From the NCBI GenBank assembly GCA_039933635.1, contig JBDTNQ010000016.1:1-51275 (forward strand): DNA of 51,275 bases. Reading direction: 5' to 3'. The translations under genes and the position numbers were made by a program. The notes beneath the pieces are model-generated. The model searched no databases and was not told where the DNA came from. It was given only the letters and a program-made list of their open reading frames with translations. The stretch is from JBDTNQ01 sp039933635. Lineage in GTDB: Bacteria; Acidobacteriota; Vicinamibacteria; Vicinamibacterales; SCN-69-37. Numbering within the stretch: the stretch's first letter is position 1; the number at the start of each line of letters is the position of its first letter. Positions 1-8,513 of the stretch are shown piece by piece.

Positions 1-148
1 CTACGTTCCCACGACGCCGCCAGATGGTCGGTTTCATCGGCTACGCGCAACGGTCTCGTCACCGGCGAAGCAGCGGCTCGTCGTCCGAACACGGGCCGGT
101 TACCTGTCGGCGCCACCGAGCGCGGACATTGGCCATGCCGTCAACTGA
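1..148 (+). CDS. C-terminal end of a VWFA-related acidobacterial-type protein (partial)
   Basis: An open frame enters from the left edge (first full codon at base 2) and stops with TGA at 146-148, giving 48 residues. The tail reads as a short beta-rich stretch: a DGRFHRL segment, then VVRTRAGYLSAPP. This arrangement (DGR.H.L.V.V ... V.R.GY..P) is the usual end of the secreted VWFA-related proteins common in Acidobacteriota, which carry a von Willebrand A-type fold and are exported. The N-terminal bulk lies outside the window, so the family call rests on this tail alone. Its last 14 bases overlap the start of the sortase gene, which suggests co-translation. No LPXTG-like sorting signal is visible in the tail, so it is not obviously the sortase substrate. 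Confidence 0.6.
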   Translation, partial: YVPTTPPDGRFHRLRATVSSPAKQRLVVRTRAGYLSAPPSADIGHAVN

Positions 149-770
149 CCGGCGCCGAGTTCCGCGGTGGGTCGTGTGGACGCTGGTGGTCGTCGGCCTT
201 GCCTGCCTCGCATGGAGCGGTTTCGCCGCGTTTCAGCTCAATCGCTACCAGCGTGCCGAGCGCGCACGCCTGACGGCCGCGCGCGTGGAGACCGCTCCCG
301 TGGAGCCAGCGTCCCCCGCGCCGTCCGCCCCGTTGCCGCCGGGCGATTCGTCCACTCCGGCGTCGATCGGGATCCTGGAAATTCCTCGACTCCATTTCTC
401 TCAGGTCGTCGCGGAAGGTGACGCCGAAACCACCCTGAAGATCGCAATCGGCCACCTGCCCGACACGCCCTTGCCCTGGCAGATGGGCAACTCGGCGCTT
501 GCGGGTCACCGCAATGCGCTGTTCGAGCCGCTCCGGGACATCAAGGTCGGCGACGACATGCGGATCGCCACGCCGCGCGGAGACTTTGCCTATCGCGTAC
601 GCGCGACGATGATTGTCAATCCGGAGGACGTGTGGATTCTGACACCTACGCGCGACCGGACGCTCACGCTGGTGACCTGCTACCCCTTTACCTACGTCGG
701 CCACGCGCCCCAGCGCTTCGTCGTCAGTGCCGACGAAATCCCGCCCCGCCAGACCGCCAGCCGGAGATAA
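135..770 (+). CDS. Sortase, class D-like
   Basis: A 211-residue membrane-anchored transpeptidase that would cleave a sorting motif in secreted proteins and attach or process them outside the cytoplasmic membrane. An N-terminal transmembrane helix (about residues 11-32) is followed by a Pro/Ala-rich linker and the sortase barrel. The catalytic set is visible: His-125 in LAGHRN, Cys-182 in TLVTCYP and Arg-194 in APQRFVV. The IGILEIPRL strand opening the barrel is typical of class D/E-like enzymes. I chose ATG 135 because a longer frame from base 24 only adds an Arg-rich stretch that is the out-of-frame end of the upstream gene. The 14-base overlap with the VWFA-like gene argues for one transcription unit. 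The substrate is not identifiable in the window. The substrate class is inferred and the catalytic residues are seen. Confidence 0.88.
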   Translation: MPSTDRRRVPRWVVWTLVVVGLACLAWSGFAAFQLNRYQRAERARLTAARVETAPVEPASPAPSAPLPPGDSSTPASIGILEIPRLHFSQVVAEGDAETTLKIAIGHLPDTPLPWQMGNSALAGHRNALFEPLRDIKVGDDMRIATPRGDFAYRVRATMIVNPEDVWILTPTRDRTLTLVTCYPFTYVGHAPQRFVVSADEIPPRQTASRR

Positions 771-806
771 AGACGCTCGACGCCCTTCAGACCCGTCCTT
801 CTGCGC

Positions 807-1889
807 TCAGCCGAACGTGAATGCAAAGGCTTCCGCGCCGGCATCAAGGAATTGAATTTCGAACTGTCGATCCTCGATGCGCCCCGGTTGACGAATCAGC
901 TGATACAACCGCTGCTCGGTAACGACGCCTTGTCCCAGCTCGTCCACATCATGGCCATGGGACGCGCCCGGCGGCAGCCCATCGACGAGCACGCGACATC
1001 TGACGGACCCGCCGGGCATCGCCGGTCCCATCACAAGGTGAAGATCGCGCGCGTGGAAGCGGTACGTGATCCGGCCATCGCCAGCATTCAGCTGCGTCGA
1101 CTGCCGCGTCATCGTCCAATCGCCCGAAAGAGCCCATTCATTGAGCCGCAACCGTGACGGGACGGCGTACACGTGGCGTTTGGCCGATACGGCGCCGCCC
1201 GGAGAGGCAAAGCCTTCGGTGCGAGCGTAGCCGACGTAGTTCTCGGGCGATCGCAGGCTCCCCCAATCGGCAGCGACTTCCGGCCCGCTCGCCTTGACGG
1301 ACGTCACGTCAGCACCGGTGAGTCGCTGTCCGGCCTCGGTCAACAACTGCCGGATCATTCGCTCCGACTGTTCGTATTCACCCTCGCCGAACTGGTGGTG
1401 CCGAATGCGCCCCTTCGCGTCGACGAAGTAGAGCGCGGGCCAGTACTGATTGGCGAACGCGCCCCAAATCGAATGCGGATTGTCGACGGCTACGGGATAC
1501 GTGATTCCCATGTCCTTCACGGCTCGTCGCACATTGTCGATGTTCTGCTCGAATGCGAACTCTGGCGCGTGCACGCCAATCACGACAAGCCCTTGATCCC
1601 TGTATCGCTCGTGCCACGCGCGCACGTACGGGAGGGTGCGCAGCCAATTGATGCAGGTGTAGGTCCAGAAGTCGACCAGCACGACCTTGCCGCGGAGGCT
1701 CTCGGCCGTCAACGGCTGCGTGTTCAGCCACGCGGTCGCATGGTCGAGCGATCGCAACGCCTCATCGGTGGATAGCAACGCGGCCCTCACCCTCTCTACG
1801 ACAGAACCTCTCGTGCCCAACCAGGCAGCGGCCGTGGTCGCGGCGGCAGCAGCGAGGAACCGGCGGCGGCGTCCGTTGATATTCGACAT
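807..1889 (-). CDS. Tat-exported redoxin/thioredoxin-like protein with C-terminal DipZ-type domain
   Basis: A 360-residue exported protein. Residues 6-22 form a twin-arginine type signal (four consecutive Arg, then an Ala-rich hydrophobic core). A thioredoxin fold follows: KVVLVDFWTYTCINW, GLVVIGVHAPEF and WPALYFVD. The C-terminal ~130 residues form a beta-rich module like that following the redoxin domain in DipZ-type proteins. In the active-site loop the usual second cysteine of C-x-x-C is Trp (CINW), leaving a single Cys, so an ordinary dithiol oxidoreductase cycle is unlikely. This CINW variant is, to my knowledge, a recurring subfamily rather than a local mutation. It stands alone and is convergent with the sortase gene (36 bases between stops). 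The substrate is unknown. Confidence 0.8.
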   Translation of the reverse strand: MSNINGRRRRFLAAAAATTAAAWLGTRGSVVERVRAALLSTDEALRSLDHATAWLNTQPLTAESLRGKVVLVDFWTYTCINWLRTLPYVRAWHERYRDQGLVVIGVHAPEFAFEQNIDNVRRAVKDMGITYPVAVDNPHSIWGAFANQYWPALYFVDAKGRIRHHQFGEGEYEQSERMIRQLLTEAGQRLTGADVTSVKASGPEVAADWGSLRSPENYVGYARTEGFASPGGAVSAKRHVYAVPSRLRLNEWALSGDWTMTRQSTQLNAGDGRITYRFHARDLHLVMGPAMPGGSVRCRVLVDGLPPGASHGHDVDELGQGVVTEQRLYQLIRQPGRIEDRQFEIQFLDAGAEAFAFTFG

Positions 1890-2121
1890 GTCTCTCCCTA
1901 CATGGCCGGCGGACGCCGGACAGCGGCGGCCGCCCTGCTCGTCCTATCGCGACGCGCGGAACGCGGCTTGACGTTCCGTGGCACGGAGCTCGGCCTGACG
2001 CCCGCCATTGGAGCATCTCCATGAACACGTGTCTATTGGACGATGGTGTCGAGGGTCCCGTCGTGTGGCTCGTGGGGGGGGCAGCGCGCCGCGGGCATCC
2101 AACGAAACAACGGCGCCGGCT

Positions 2122-2940
2122 TCAGTGCATACCGCCGACGACATCGTGTTCGTCGTCGACGACGAGATCGGATCGGCGGAAAAGCGCACAGTAGCGGTAC
2201 TCGTAGCCCTCAATGCGTGAGAACCGGGGCAACACCCAGCTGTACTCGGGCGACCCTGGCGCGACGGGCTCGTCGCGCCGGCGTTCGTCCCACGATTCGT
2301 GGATCGCCTCGATGTCGTCCTGCACCGGGACGTAGCCCGTGTGCCGAAGGTCCCTCTCGATGCTGTCTGGGTGAAACGCCGACGCAACCAGGTAGCCGCG
2401 GTTGTAGCGCGCGATGTTGGCGAGCGCGATCGTTTGATCGGCCGGCGACACATACGTGATCGCGTTCGTCACGAACACGACGTCGAAGGCCTCGTCGAAC
2501 ACGGCATCGACGAACGAGACCGGCGGCAGGACGTGGACCATCGCGCGGACCGCTGCCACGGGCCGCACCCACCCGTCGCCGATCTCGAATTGCTCACGCT
2601 CGGCATCGGTCATCGTGGCCAGAATCGACTCGGAGTAACGAGCCTCCCGCGCGAATTCGAGAAAGTGGGGATCGATATCGGTCGCGCGGATGTCGAGGTC
2701 CCGCGTCGCCGCCAGCCCGTGCATCCGGCAGTACATGGCGAATGAGTAGGGTTCGGCGCCGATCGACGACGCGTGGAACAGCACCGTGATCCGGCGTCCA
2801 GGGTAGGCCGCCAGACGGCGCATCAGCAGACGCAGGAGCGGCCGGTTGCGAAAAAAGGACGTCGCGCCCTTCGACCCGCCGCTGTAGACGCGCAGCATCG
2901 TCTTGTCCCGCTGCGGATCGACGATGGGCGTTATGTCCAT
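2122..2940 (-). CDS. CheR-like SAM-dependent methyltransferase
   Basis: A 272-residue cytosolic protein with a class I SAM-methyltransferase core resembling the CheR catalytic domain. HASSIGAEPYSFAMYC corresponds to the CheR motif I region (normally C.S.GEEPYS.AM), and RATDIDPHFLEFA corresponds to the adenosine-binding ATDID motif. DVVFVTNAITYVSP occupies the motif IV position. The CheR N-terminal helical domain is absent and no chemotaxis genes are nearby, so glutamate methylation of chemoreceptors is unlikely. Its start is 3 bases after the stop of the polysaccharide pyruvyl transferase gene on the same strand, so the two are probably one operon. A role in modifying a glycan or small molecule is inferred. 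The methylated substrate cannot be told. Confidence 0.72.
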   Translation of the reverse strand: MDITPIVDPQRDKTMLRVYSGGSKGATSFFRNRPLLRLLMRRLAAYPGRRITVLFHASSIGAEPYSFAMYCRMHGLAATRDLDIRATDIDPHFLEFAREARYSESILATMTDAEREQFEIGDGWVRPVAAVRAMVHVLPPVSFVDAVFDEAFDVVFVTNAITYVSPADQTIALANIARYNRGYLVASAFHPDSIERDLRHTGYVPVQDDIEAIHESWDERRRDEPVAPGSPEYSWVLPRFSRIEGYEYRYCALFRRSDLVVDDEHDVVGGMH

Positions 2941-2943
2941 CGA

Positions 2944-3891
2944 CTAGTTGGCAACCCGATTCGCGCCGACGTCACGGAGGACGTCAAACGTGCGGAGTGG
3001 GCGTGCGGCGTCGAGCCAGCGCCTGATGTCGTCGAAGCGCTTCGGGTGCTTCACGGCCGCCATGCACGCGTCAGGCAGCCGCGCGAGATCGTCGCAGACG
3101 CTGACGTCACCAGGCAGGAGCGCCAACATCCCTTCGATCTTCCACGTATTGGACCCGAGGGCCACGAAGGGCACACCGGCGAGGGCCGCGAGGCAGACTC
3201 CGTGGTGGCGAGCCGTCACGACCAGCCGAGCCGTTCGAAAGTCCGCTACACTGTGCTGCCACAGATCGGCCCGCGCCGCATCCTTCAGTGGGTAGTAGAC
3301 GACATCATCGCCGAGCGTGTCTCGCAGCTGGCGCAGAGCGGCACCGACGTCGCCGTCGCGAGATGCGTGATGGTCCGTCACGATCACCTTGCCGCGGACA
3401 TCCAGTGCCGGTCCGGTGACGAAGGGAGCTTCCAGCATCGAATCGAATACCACTCGATGCGTGACGCCCAACTGGCGCAGGTACGCGGCCGATGCACCGT
3501 CACGAACGGTGAAATCCGTCAGCCGACGCAACGTCGCGAGGTCGGCGTCCGACTCCTGAAAGACCGCGTTCACCAGCAACGTCGGGAGGCCCAGAGACTG
3601 CGCGCCGCGGAGGATGGTGAGGAGGTGCCCGCCCCCAGCGTGATGAATGGTGCCTTCGCCGTTGACGACGACGGCATCGACGCCCGCGAGATGCCCGACC
3701 AGGCCTGACGCCTGAAACGCCCTGTCGGCGAGATCCGAATCGGGGATTGCCAGCTCGCGCCACTCACCCAAGGCCGACCGATACGCCACGAGCACGTTCA
3801 GATCCGCCAGCATGCGATTGTGCGCGGCCGAGACGGCGCGACAGCCTACGTGGGGGTACTCGCCCGCGTCGTTGAACAGCGCGATTCTCAT
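2944..3891 (-). CDS. Polysaccharide pyruvyl transferase family protein
   Basis: A 315-residue enzyme of the WcaK/CsaB-like family, which transfers pyruvate from PEP to sugar hydroxyls as ketals. Visible hallmarks are VVNGEGTIHHAGGG in the N-terminal half, the central VIVTDHHASRD strand, and the C-terminal TARHHGVCLAALAGVPFVAL followed by NTWKIEGML, matching the family's R.HG...A...G.P and K-I signature. I chose ATG 3891 because MRIALFNDAGEYPHVGCRA is the natural start of the Rossmann-like fold. A frame reaching to 3975 only adds an unconserved stretch. It lies just upstream of the CheR-like methyltransferase gene, pointing to decoration of a cell-surface or secreted glycan. The acceptor sugar is unknown. 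Confidence 0.85.
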   Translation of the reverse strand: MRIALFNDAGEYPHVGCRAVSAAHNRMLADLNVLVAYRSALGEWRELAIPDSDLADRAFQASGLVGHLAGVDAVVVNGEGTIHHAGGGHLLTILRGAQSLGLPTLLVNAVFQESDADLATLRRLTDFTVRDGASAAYLRQLGVTHRVVFDSMLEAPFVTGPALDVRGKVIVTDHHASRDGDVGAALRQLRDTLGDDVVYYPLKDAARADLWQHSVADFRTARLVVTARHHGVCLAALAGVPFVALGSNTWKIEGMLALLPGDVSVCDDLARLPDACMAAVKHPKRFDDIRRWLDAARPLRTFDVLRDVGANRVAN

Positions 3892-3989
3892 CGTGTGTGG
3901 TGCCTGCGGCGCCCGAGCGTACCATAGCGCTACGCGTCTCTTCAGAGCCTGGGCCTGGGCCGTGTACCCCAACACGGTTGCCAGCGACG

Positions 3990-4506
3990 CTACTCAGCAA
4001 GCTCTCGCGTCAACGTGCCGGCCGGGACCGCCCGGCATCCCGTGACGTTCTGTCCGGCCCAGAGGGTCGAAAAATCGCCACTCCCCTGAGCCTCGGCCTT
4101 CGCACGCAGGGGCGCCAGGCCCAACGCGGCCCATGGAAACGCCGGCACATCGGCACTCAACGGACCGAGGTCGCGCATCAGGCGATTGACGATGCCTCTC
4201 GCGGGCCGGCCGCTGAACAGGTTGGTGAGAGCTGTGTGGCGTGCATCCGGGCCGGCAACCGCGGCGCGGTGTACCTGAGAAGTCGCGGTTTCGGGAACAG
4301 AAGAAGTTGACGTTGTACGGACGCGCTGGGCCGGCGCGGATGACCAGAAGTTCGCGGCGCATCGCCTCGGGCGTCAGCAACGCGCACGGTAGCGCGCCCA
4401 GCCCGCCTGCCTCGGAAACCGCCACCGCGAGTGTGGCGCCCTGCGCGCCCGCCATGGGTGCCTGGACGATCGGCAGCCGAACGCCGAGCCGGTCATCGAG
4501 CCACAT
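3990..4506 (-). pseudogene. Nitronate monooxygenase remnant with internal deletion and frame change
   Basis: Two pieces of one FMN-dependent nitronate monooxygenase (2-nitropropane dioxygenase family) survive in different frames. The N-terminal ~75 residues (4506 down to about 4285) read LPIVQAPMAGAQGATLAVAVSEAGGLGALP split across the usual start, then PYNVNFFC. In the next frame (about 4245 to 3990) the C-terminal end continues: TALTNLFSGRPARGIVNRLM, VPAFPWAALGLAPLRAKAEA and LWAGQNVTGC, to TAG at 3990-3992. The family is normally about 320-370 residues, so roughly 200 central residues with the flavin-binding and catalytic His region are gone. No complete product is possible. Both ends are still well preserved, suggesting a fairly recent deletion. 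Confidence 0.85.
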
Positions 4507-4590
4507 GCGCTCATCCTACCGCGGGCCGATCTCGAACACCGCCGAGGACTCCCCGACCGCCTCGGGGCCCTCGCACGGTGGTGATCCCCC

Positions 4591-4614
4591 GCGCGGAGAG
4601 GACCTCCTCCGCGC
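4591..4614. terminator. GC-rich stem-loop downstream of ppk1
   Basis: Perfect 8-base arms (4591-4598 and 4607-4614) around an 8-base loop lie about 90 bases beyond the ppk1 stop on its transcribed strand. Another perfect 7-base hairpin (4612-4618 with 4622-4628) overlaps it, so two alternative structures are possible. There is no T-tract, so this is a candidate end or stabilising structure of the ppx-ppk1 transcript rather than a classical intrinsic terminator. Confidence 0.35.
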
Positions 4615-4704
4615 GATCGTCGATCGCGTGACGGCGGCGTTGGTGACGCCCGATGTGTGGCTGGAGATAGGGACGTTTCAGCGAACGACACGCATGGCAG
4701 CCGC

Positions 4705-6813
4705 TCAGCCGCCGGCACCGGGGCCTGTCAGCGGCTGGAAGCGGGTGTCGTCGGCACTCGGCGCCGAACGGATGGCCAACTCATCGAGAAAGGCCTGCGC
4801 ATCGACCGGCGTGTCATGGGCCGGCGATCCTAGGCGCCACACGCCGTTCGCGTCGAGGTGCCGTGCTTTGACTGTGTCGCGAAGGAGCACGTCGAGCGCG
4901 GCGGCAACCTTGGCGGCGCACGTCGCGTCCTCGACCGGAAACATCAGTTCGACTCGATGATCGAGATTGCGTGTCATCCAGTCCGCGCTGGACAGGTAGA
5001 CCTCGGGTTCACCGCCGTTGTTGAACACGAAGATCCGCGCATGCTCGAGGTACCGTCCGACGATCGACGTGACCGTGATGTTTTCGGACAAGCCGGGCAC
5101 GCCCGGGCGCAACACGCAGATGCCGCGCACATTCAGCCGCACGCGTACGCCCGCCCGAGAGGCCTCGTAGAGGGCCAAGCACATCTCGACGTCGGTGAGC
5201 GAGTTCATCTTGGCGCGGATCTCGGCGTCCTGCCCCTCGCGCGCGCGCCGGACCTCGCGGTCGATGAGTTTCCGCAACCGGCTCCGAAGCGTGTGCGGCG
5301 CCGACGCCAGCGTCGAGAACCGCGGCGGATCCGAGTAGCCCGTGAGGGCGCTGAAGAACGCTGAGACCTCGGATCCGAATTTCGGCGACGAGGTCAGCAA
5401 CCCCATGTCCGAATACACACGCGCGGTCCGGTCATTGTAATTGCCGGTGCCAAGGTGCAGATAGCGGCGCACGCCCTGCGATGTCCGGCGAACGACAAGG
5501 CACGCCTTGGCGTGGACCTTGTAATCGCGGACGCCATAGATGACGTGGGCGCCCATCTCTTCGAGGCGCCGGGCCCAGAGAATATTTCGAGCCTCATCGA
5601 ACCTGGCTCGGAGTTCCACGATGACCGTGACCTGCTTGCCGCTGTCCGCCGCCGACGTCAGGGCCTTCACGATGGGCGAGTCGCCGCTCGTACGATAGAG
5701 CGTCTGCTTGATCGCCAGCACGTCGGGATCCGCGGCCGCCAGCTCGACAAACCGGACCACGGGATCGAACGACTCGTACGGGTGGTGCAACAGCACATCG
5801 CGCTGGTCGAGCACGGTGAAGATGTCGTCCATCTCATCCGAGGTCAGCACCGTCGTGGACAGTCGATGCGGGTCGAGCAGCGCGGGAAACCCGGCCAGAT
5901 CCACCAGGGACATGAGGCACCGTAGATCGACGGGCGACGGGACGCGATAGACGTCGTCCGATTCGACGTGCACGTGCCGCATGAGGAGCGCGAGCAGCCC
6001 GTCGCTGACGCTGTCTTCGACCTCCAATCGCACCACCGAACTTCGGCGGCGCCGCCGCAGCTCGGCTTCCAACGCCTCGACGAACGAGCGGCCGTCGTCG
6101 TCAGGGTCGACTTCGGAATCGCGAGCCAACCTGAACGCAGACGATTCCAGGATGACCTGGCCCGGGAAGAGGGCCTCGGCGCACAAGCGGACCACGTCCT
6201 CGAGCAGGACGAACTCGTATCCTTCGCGGCCGTTCAGGCGAATCAGCCTCGAAAGCCGGGGCGGCACCTGCACGACGGCCAGGCGCTTCTCGCTCTGCCC
6301 GGCGGCCGGCGCCAACCAGAACGCAAGATTCACCGTCAACGACGCCAGCATCGGGAAAGGACGTTCCTCGTCGATCGCCAATGGCGTCAGCACCGGCAGG
6401 AGATCGTCGTGAAAAAACGTCTCCAGAGCCGCGCGCTGATGCTCGGTGACGCGATCGATGGTCTTGAAGTCGATGCCGTGCGCGCGAAGTGCCGGCAGGA
6501 TGTCTCCGGTGACGCTGGCGTAGAGTTCGTGCATCAACTCGTGCGCGCGTTCCGACACGGCGGTCAGTTGCTCGGCCGGCGTCATCCCGCACGGCCCCGG
6601 ACGACGCTCGCCTTCGGCCTGCGCGTGCTTCAGTTCGGCGACGCGCACCATGAAGAACTCGTCGAGGTTGGACGCCACGATTGAGGCGAACTTCGCCCGC
6701 TCGAGGAGTCGATTGGCCTTGTTCGCGGCCTCCTCCAGCACGCGCGCGTTGAAGGCCAGCCACGATAGCTCACGATTCAGGAATGGCGGGGTGCTGCTCG
6801 CCGTTGTGCTCAT
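4705..6813 (-). CDS. ppk1: Polyphosphate kinase 1
   Basis: A 702-residue enzyme that reversibly builds polyphosphate from the gamma phosphate of ATP; full length for the family (about 690-720). The N-terminal domain starts FLNRELSWLAFNARVLEEA and contains SNLDEFFMVRVA. The two phospholipase D-like catalytic domains follow, with the autophosphorylated His at about residue 433 in DYKVHAKACLVV and the second conserved His at about 617 in NLDHRVELMFP. The start codon overlaps the stop of the ppx-like gene by 4 bases (ATGA), so synthesis and degradation enzymes are translationally coupled. All key motifs look intact. Confidence 0.97.
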   Translation of the reverse strand: MSTTASSTPPFLNRELSWLAFNARVLEEAANKANRLLERAKFASIVASNLDEFFMVRVAELKHAQAEGERRPGPCGMTPAEQLTAVSERAHELMHELYASVTGDILPALRAHGIDFKTIDRVTEHQRAALETFFHDDLLPVLTPLAIDEERPFPMLASLTVNLAFWLAPAAGQSEKRLAVVQVPPRLSRLIRLNGREGYEFVLLEDVVRLCAEALFPGQVILESSAFRLARDSEVDPDDDGRSFVEALEAELRRRRRSSVVRLEVEDSVSDGLLALLMRHVHVESDDVYRVPSPVDLRCLMSLVDLAGFPALLDPHRLSTTVLTSDEMDDIFTVLDQRDVLLHHPYESFDPVVRFVELAAADPDVLAIKQTLYRTSGDSPIVKALTSAADSGKQVTVIVELRARFDEARNILWARRLEEMGAHVIYGVRDYKVHAKACLVVRRTSQGVRRYLHLGTGNYNDRTARVYSDMGLLTSSPKFGSEVSAFFSALTGYSDPPRFSTLASAPHTLRSRLRKLIDREVRRAREGQDAEIRAKMNSLTDVEMCLALYEASRAGVRVRLNVRGICVLRPGVPGLSENITVTSIVGRYLEHARIFVFNNGGEPEVYLSSADWMTRNLDHRVELMFPVEDATCAAKVAAALDVLLRDTVKARHLDANGVWRLGSPAHDTPVDAQAFLDELAIRSAPSADDTRFQPLTGPGAGG

Positions 6814-8423
6814 CCGTCGACTCCGGCCCCGTGCACGACCACCCGACGGCCAAACACCTGCGTCAACATGTCCGCCCGGGATGTGGCCACCAGCCGTTCC
6901 ATCGTGAGGTCACCTGTGCCTTCGAGCTCGAGCGCCCACACATCCTCGCCAGCGGTCAGGCGCACCTGGAGAATCTTCTGCAGGTGTTCCGCATCGAGCG
7001 CGTTGGCCAGTCGAAGAATTGCGCCGAGTTTCTGCACCCGGACCCGATCTTCCCGGCTCAAGCCGGTGTAGGACAGATGCGTGGCCTGCGGGAGGCCGCG
7101 CCGGTGATATCGGGCGATGTTCGCCACGAGCTTCATGTCGTCCCGGGACAACCCGAAGATCTCGGACGACTCGAGGACGTACTGCGTGTGCTTGTGGTGG
7201 GCGCGGACGCTGACAAAGGCCCCGATATCGTGCAGCAGAGCCGTCACTTGCAGGAGGAGGCGATCGTGCCGTCCCAGCGCGTGCTCGCCGGTGAGCGCTT
7301 CGAAGAGTTGCGTCGCGAGGCGCGAGACGGCCTCGGCATGGGCCACGTCGTACCGGTATTTCTCTCCGAGAGCCTGGGCGCTTGCGATGACCTGCGCATG
7401 GAAGTCCGACAACGCCGGTTCCGCGCTGCCGCCGGCCATGGCGACCAGGATCCCGGCGCGCAGGGACACGTCGGGGACCACGAGATGCGTGGCTCCCGTC
7501 TGCAGCAACAGCGCGCGGTAGATCAGCAGGGCGGGCACGAGGGTTTCGGCGCTCACCTGCGGCAGCCGGTAGCGCTCAACCAGCGTTTCCTCGTCCTGCG
7601 CGATGATTTGCGCGGAAAACTCCAGGAACCGTTCGCGCTCCAGGATGGCGATCTCGTCTCCCGCATCCAGTTGACTCGCCACGAACCGGATATCACTGCC
7701 GAGCGCCACCACCTCTGTCGCACCGGCAACCTGCACCTCTCGGCCGATGTCGGCGACGACATTCGCAATGTGCCGGCTGAGCAGCGCCACGCGCTGTTCG
7801 TGGCGTCCGTGCCAGGACGCAAGGCTCTGACGAAGGCGAATCGCGCCCAGCGGATACACCCCGGACTGCCGTGGCTGCAGCCGCTCCAGTCGCGACACGA
7901 CGAGACTGCCTCCACCGACCTCGAGGAGCAGCGCATGGTCGGCCCCGGCAGACGGATGGCCGGCCAGGCGTTCGCGAATCGCCAGATACGTCAGCCGGCT
8001 CTCCTCCGCGCCGTCGATGATCTCGACGTTGATGCCCGTCCGCGTGCGCACGCGGTCGATGAAGATATCGGCGTTGGCGGCCTCTCGGACGGCGCTGGTC
8101 GCGACGGCTCGACTCATGATCGCGGCGTACCCGTCCATGATTCGCCGGAAGCCAAGGATGGCCCGCACGGCAGCGTCCATCGTGGCCGGGCCAATGCGTC
8201 CGGACGAAAACGTGTCTCGTCCGATCAGGATGCCCCGAGACGCCTGCTCGAGGATCTCCGGCGGTCGGCCCGGTGCGATGTTCGCGATCACCAGGCGAAG
8301 CGCCGAAGCGCCGATGTCAATGACGGCCACGGGGCCAAACAGGGCGTCCACCGGATGGGCGCCCGTGGCCCCTCCGGCAGGGTGTCGTCGTAGCGAGCGC
8401 GGTGGTGAGGGCACGTCGGTCAC
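6810..8423 (-). CDS. ppx: Exopolyphosphatase / guanosine pentaphosphatase family protein
   Basis: A 537-residue Ppx/GppA protein expected to hydrolyse terminal phosphates of polyphosphate or pppGpp. The ASKHA-fold N-terminal half shows AVIDIGASALRLVIAN (phosphate 1 loop), SRAVATSAVREAAN, the conserved acidic GAEESRLTYLA and the second phosphate loop LLLEVGGGSLVVS. The C-terminal half has an HD-type helical domain with LLHDIGAFV. The start is GTG at 8423; the ~25 residues before VAVIDIG are unconserved and the true start could be slightly later. It is first in a two-gene unit with ppk1 (4-base overlap), so the cell couples polyphosphate making and breaking. Ppx versus GppA specificity cannot be told from sequence. 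Confidence 0.9.
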   Translation of the reverse strand: MTDVPSPPRSLRRHPAGGATGAHPVDALFGPVAVIDIGASALRLVIANIAPGRPPEILEQASRGILIGRDTFSSGRIGPATMDAAVRAILGFRRIMDGYAAIMSRAVATSAVREAANADIFIDRVRTRTGINVEIIDGAEESRLTYLAIRERLAGHPSAGADHALLLEVGGGSLVVSRLERLQPRQSGVYPLGAIRLRQSLASWHGRHEQRVALLSRHIANVVADIGREVQVAGATEVVALGSDIRFVASQLDAGDEIAILERERFLEFSAQIIAQDEETLVERYRLPQVSAETLVPALLIYRALLLQTGATHLVVPDVSLRAGILVAMAGGSAEPALSDFHAQVIASAQALGEKYRYDVAHAEAVSRLATQLFEALTGEHALGRHDRLLLQVTALLHDIGAFVSVRAHHKHTQYVLESSEIFGLSRDDMKLVANIARYHRRGLPQATHLSYTGLSREDRVRVQKLGAILRLANALDAEHLQKILQVRLTAGEDVWALELEGTGDLTMERLVATSRADMLTQVFGRRVVVHGAGVDG

Positions 8424-8513
8424 CGAGATGGTACGAGACAGAACGGCGATGCGCGTGACGACGCTGCAACACTTGTGTTTCGTCGACGTAAGAAACGGTC
8501 GTCGCCGCCGCGT

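Noticed and set aside
6783..8393. Long plus-strand open frame (536 codons) opposite ppx
   Set aside because: Its protein has no recognisable motif and is rich in Arg, His and Gln as expected from the antisense of GC-rich coding DNA. The minus-strand ppx is clear.
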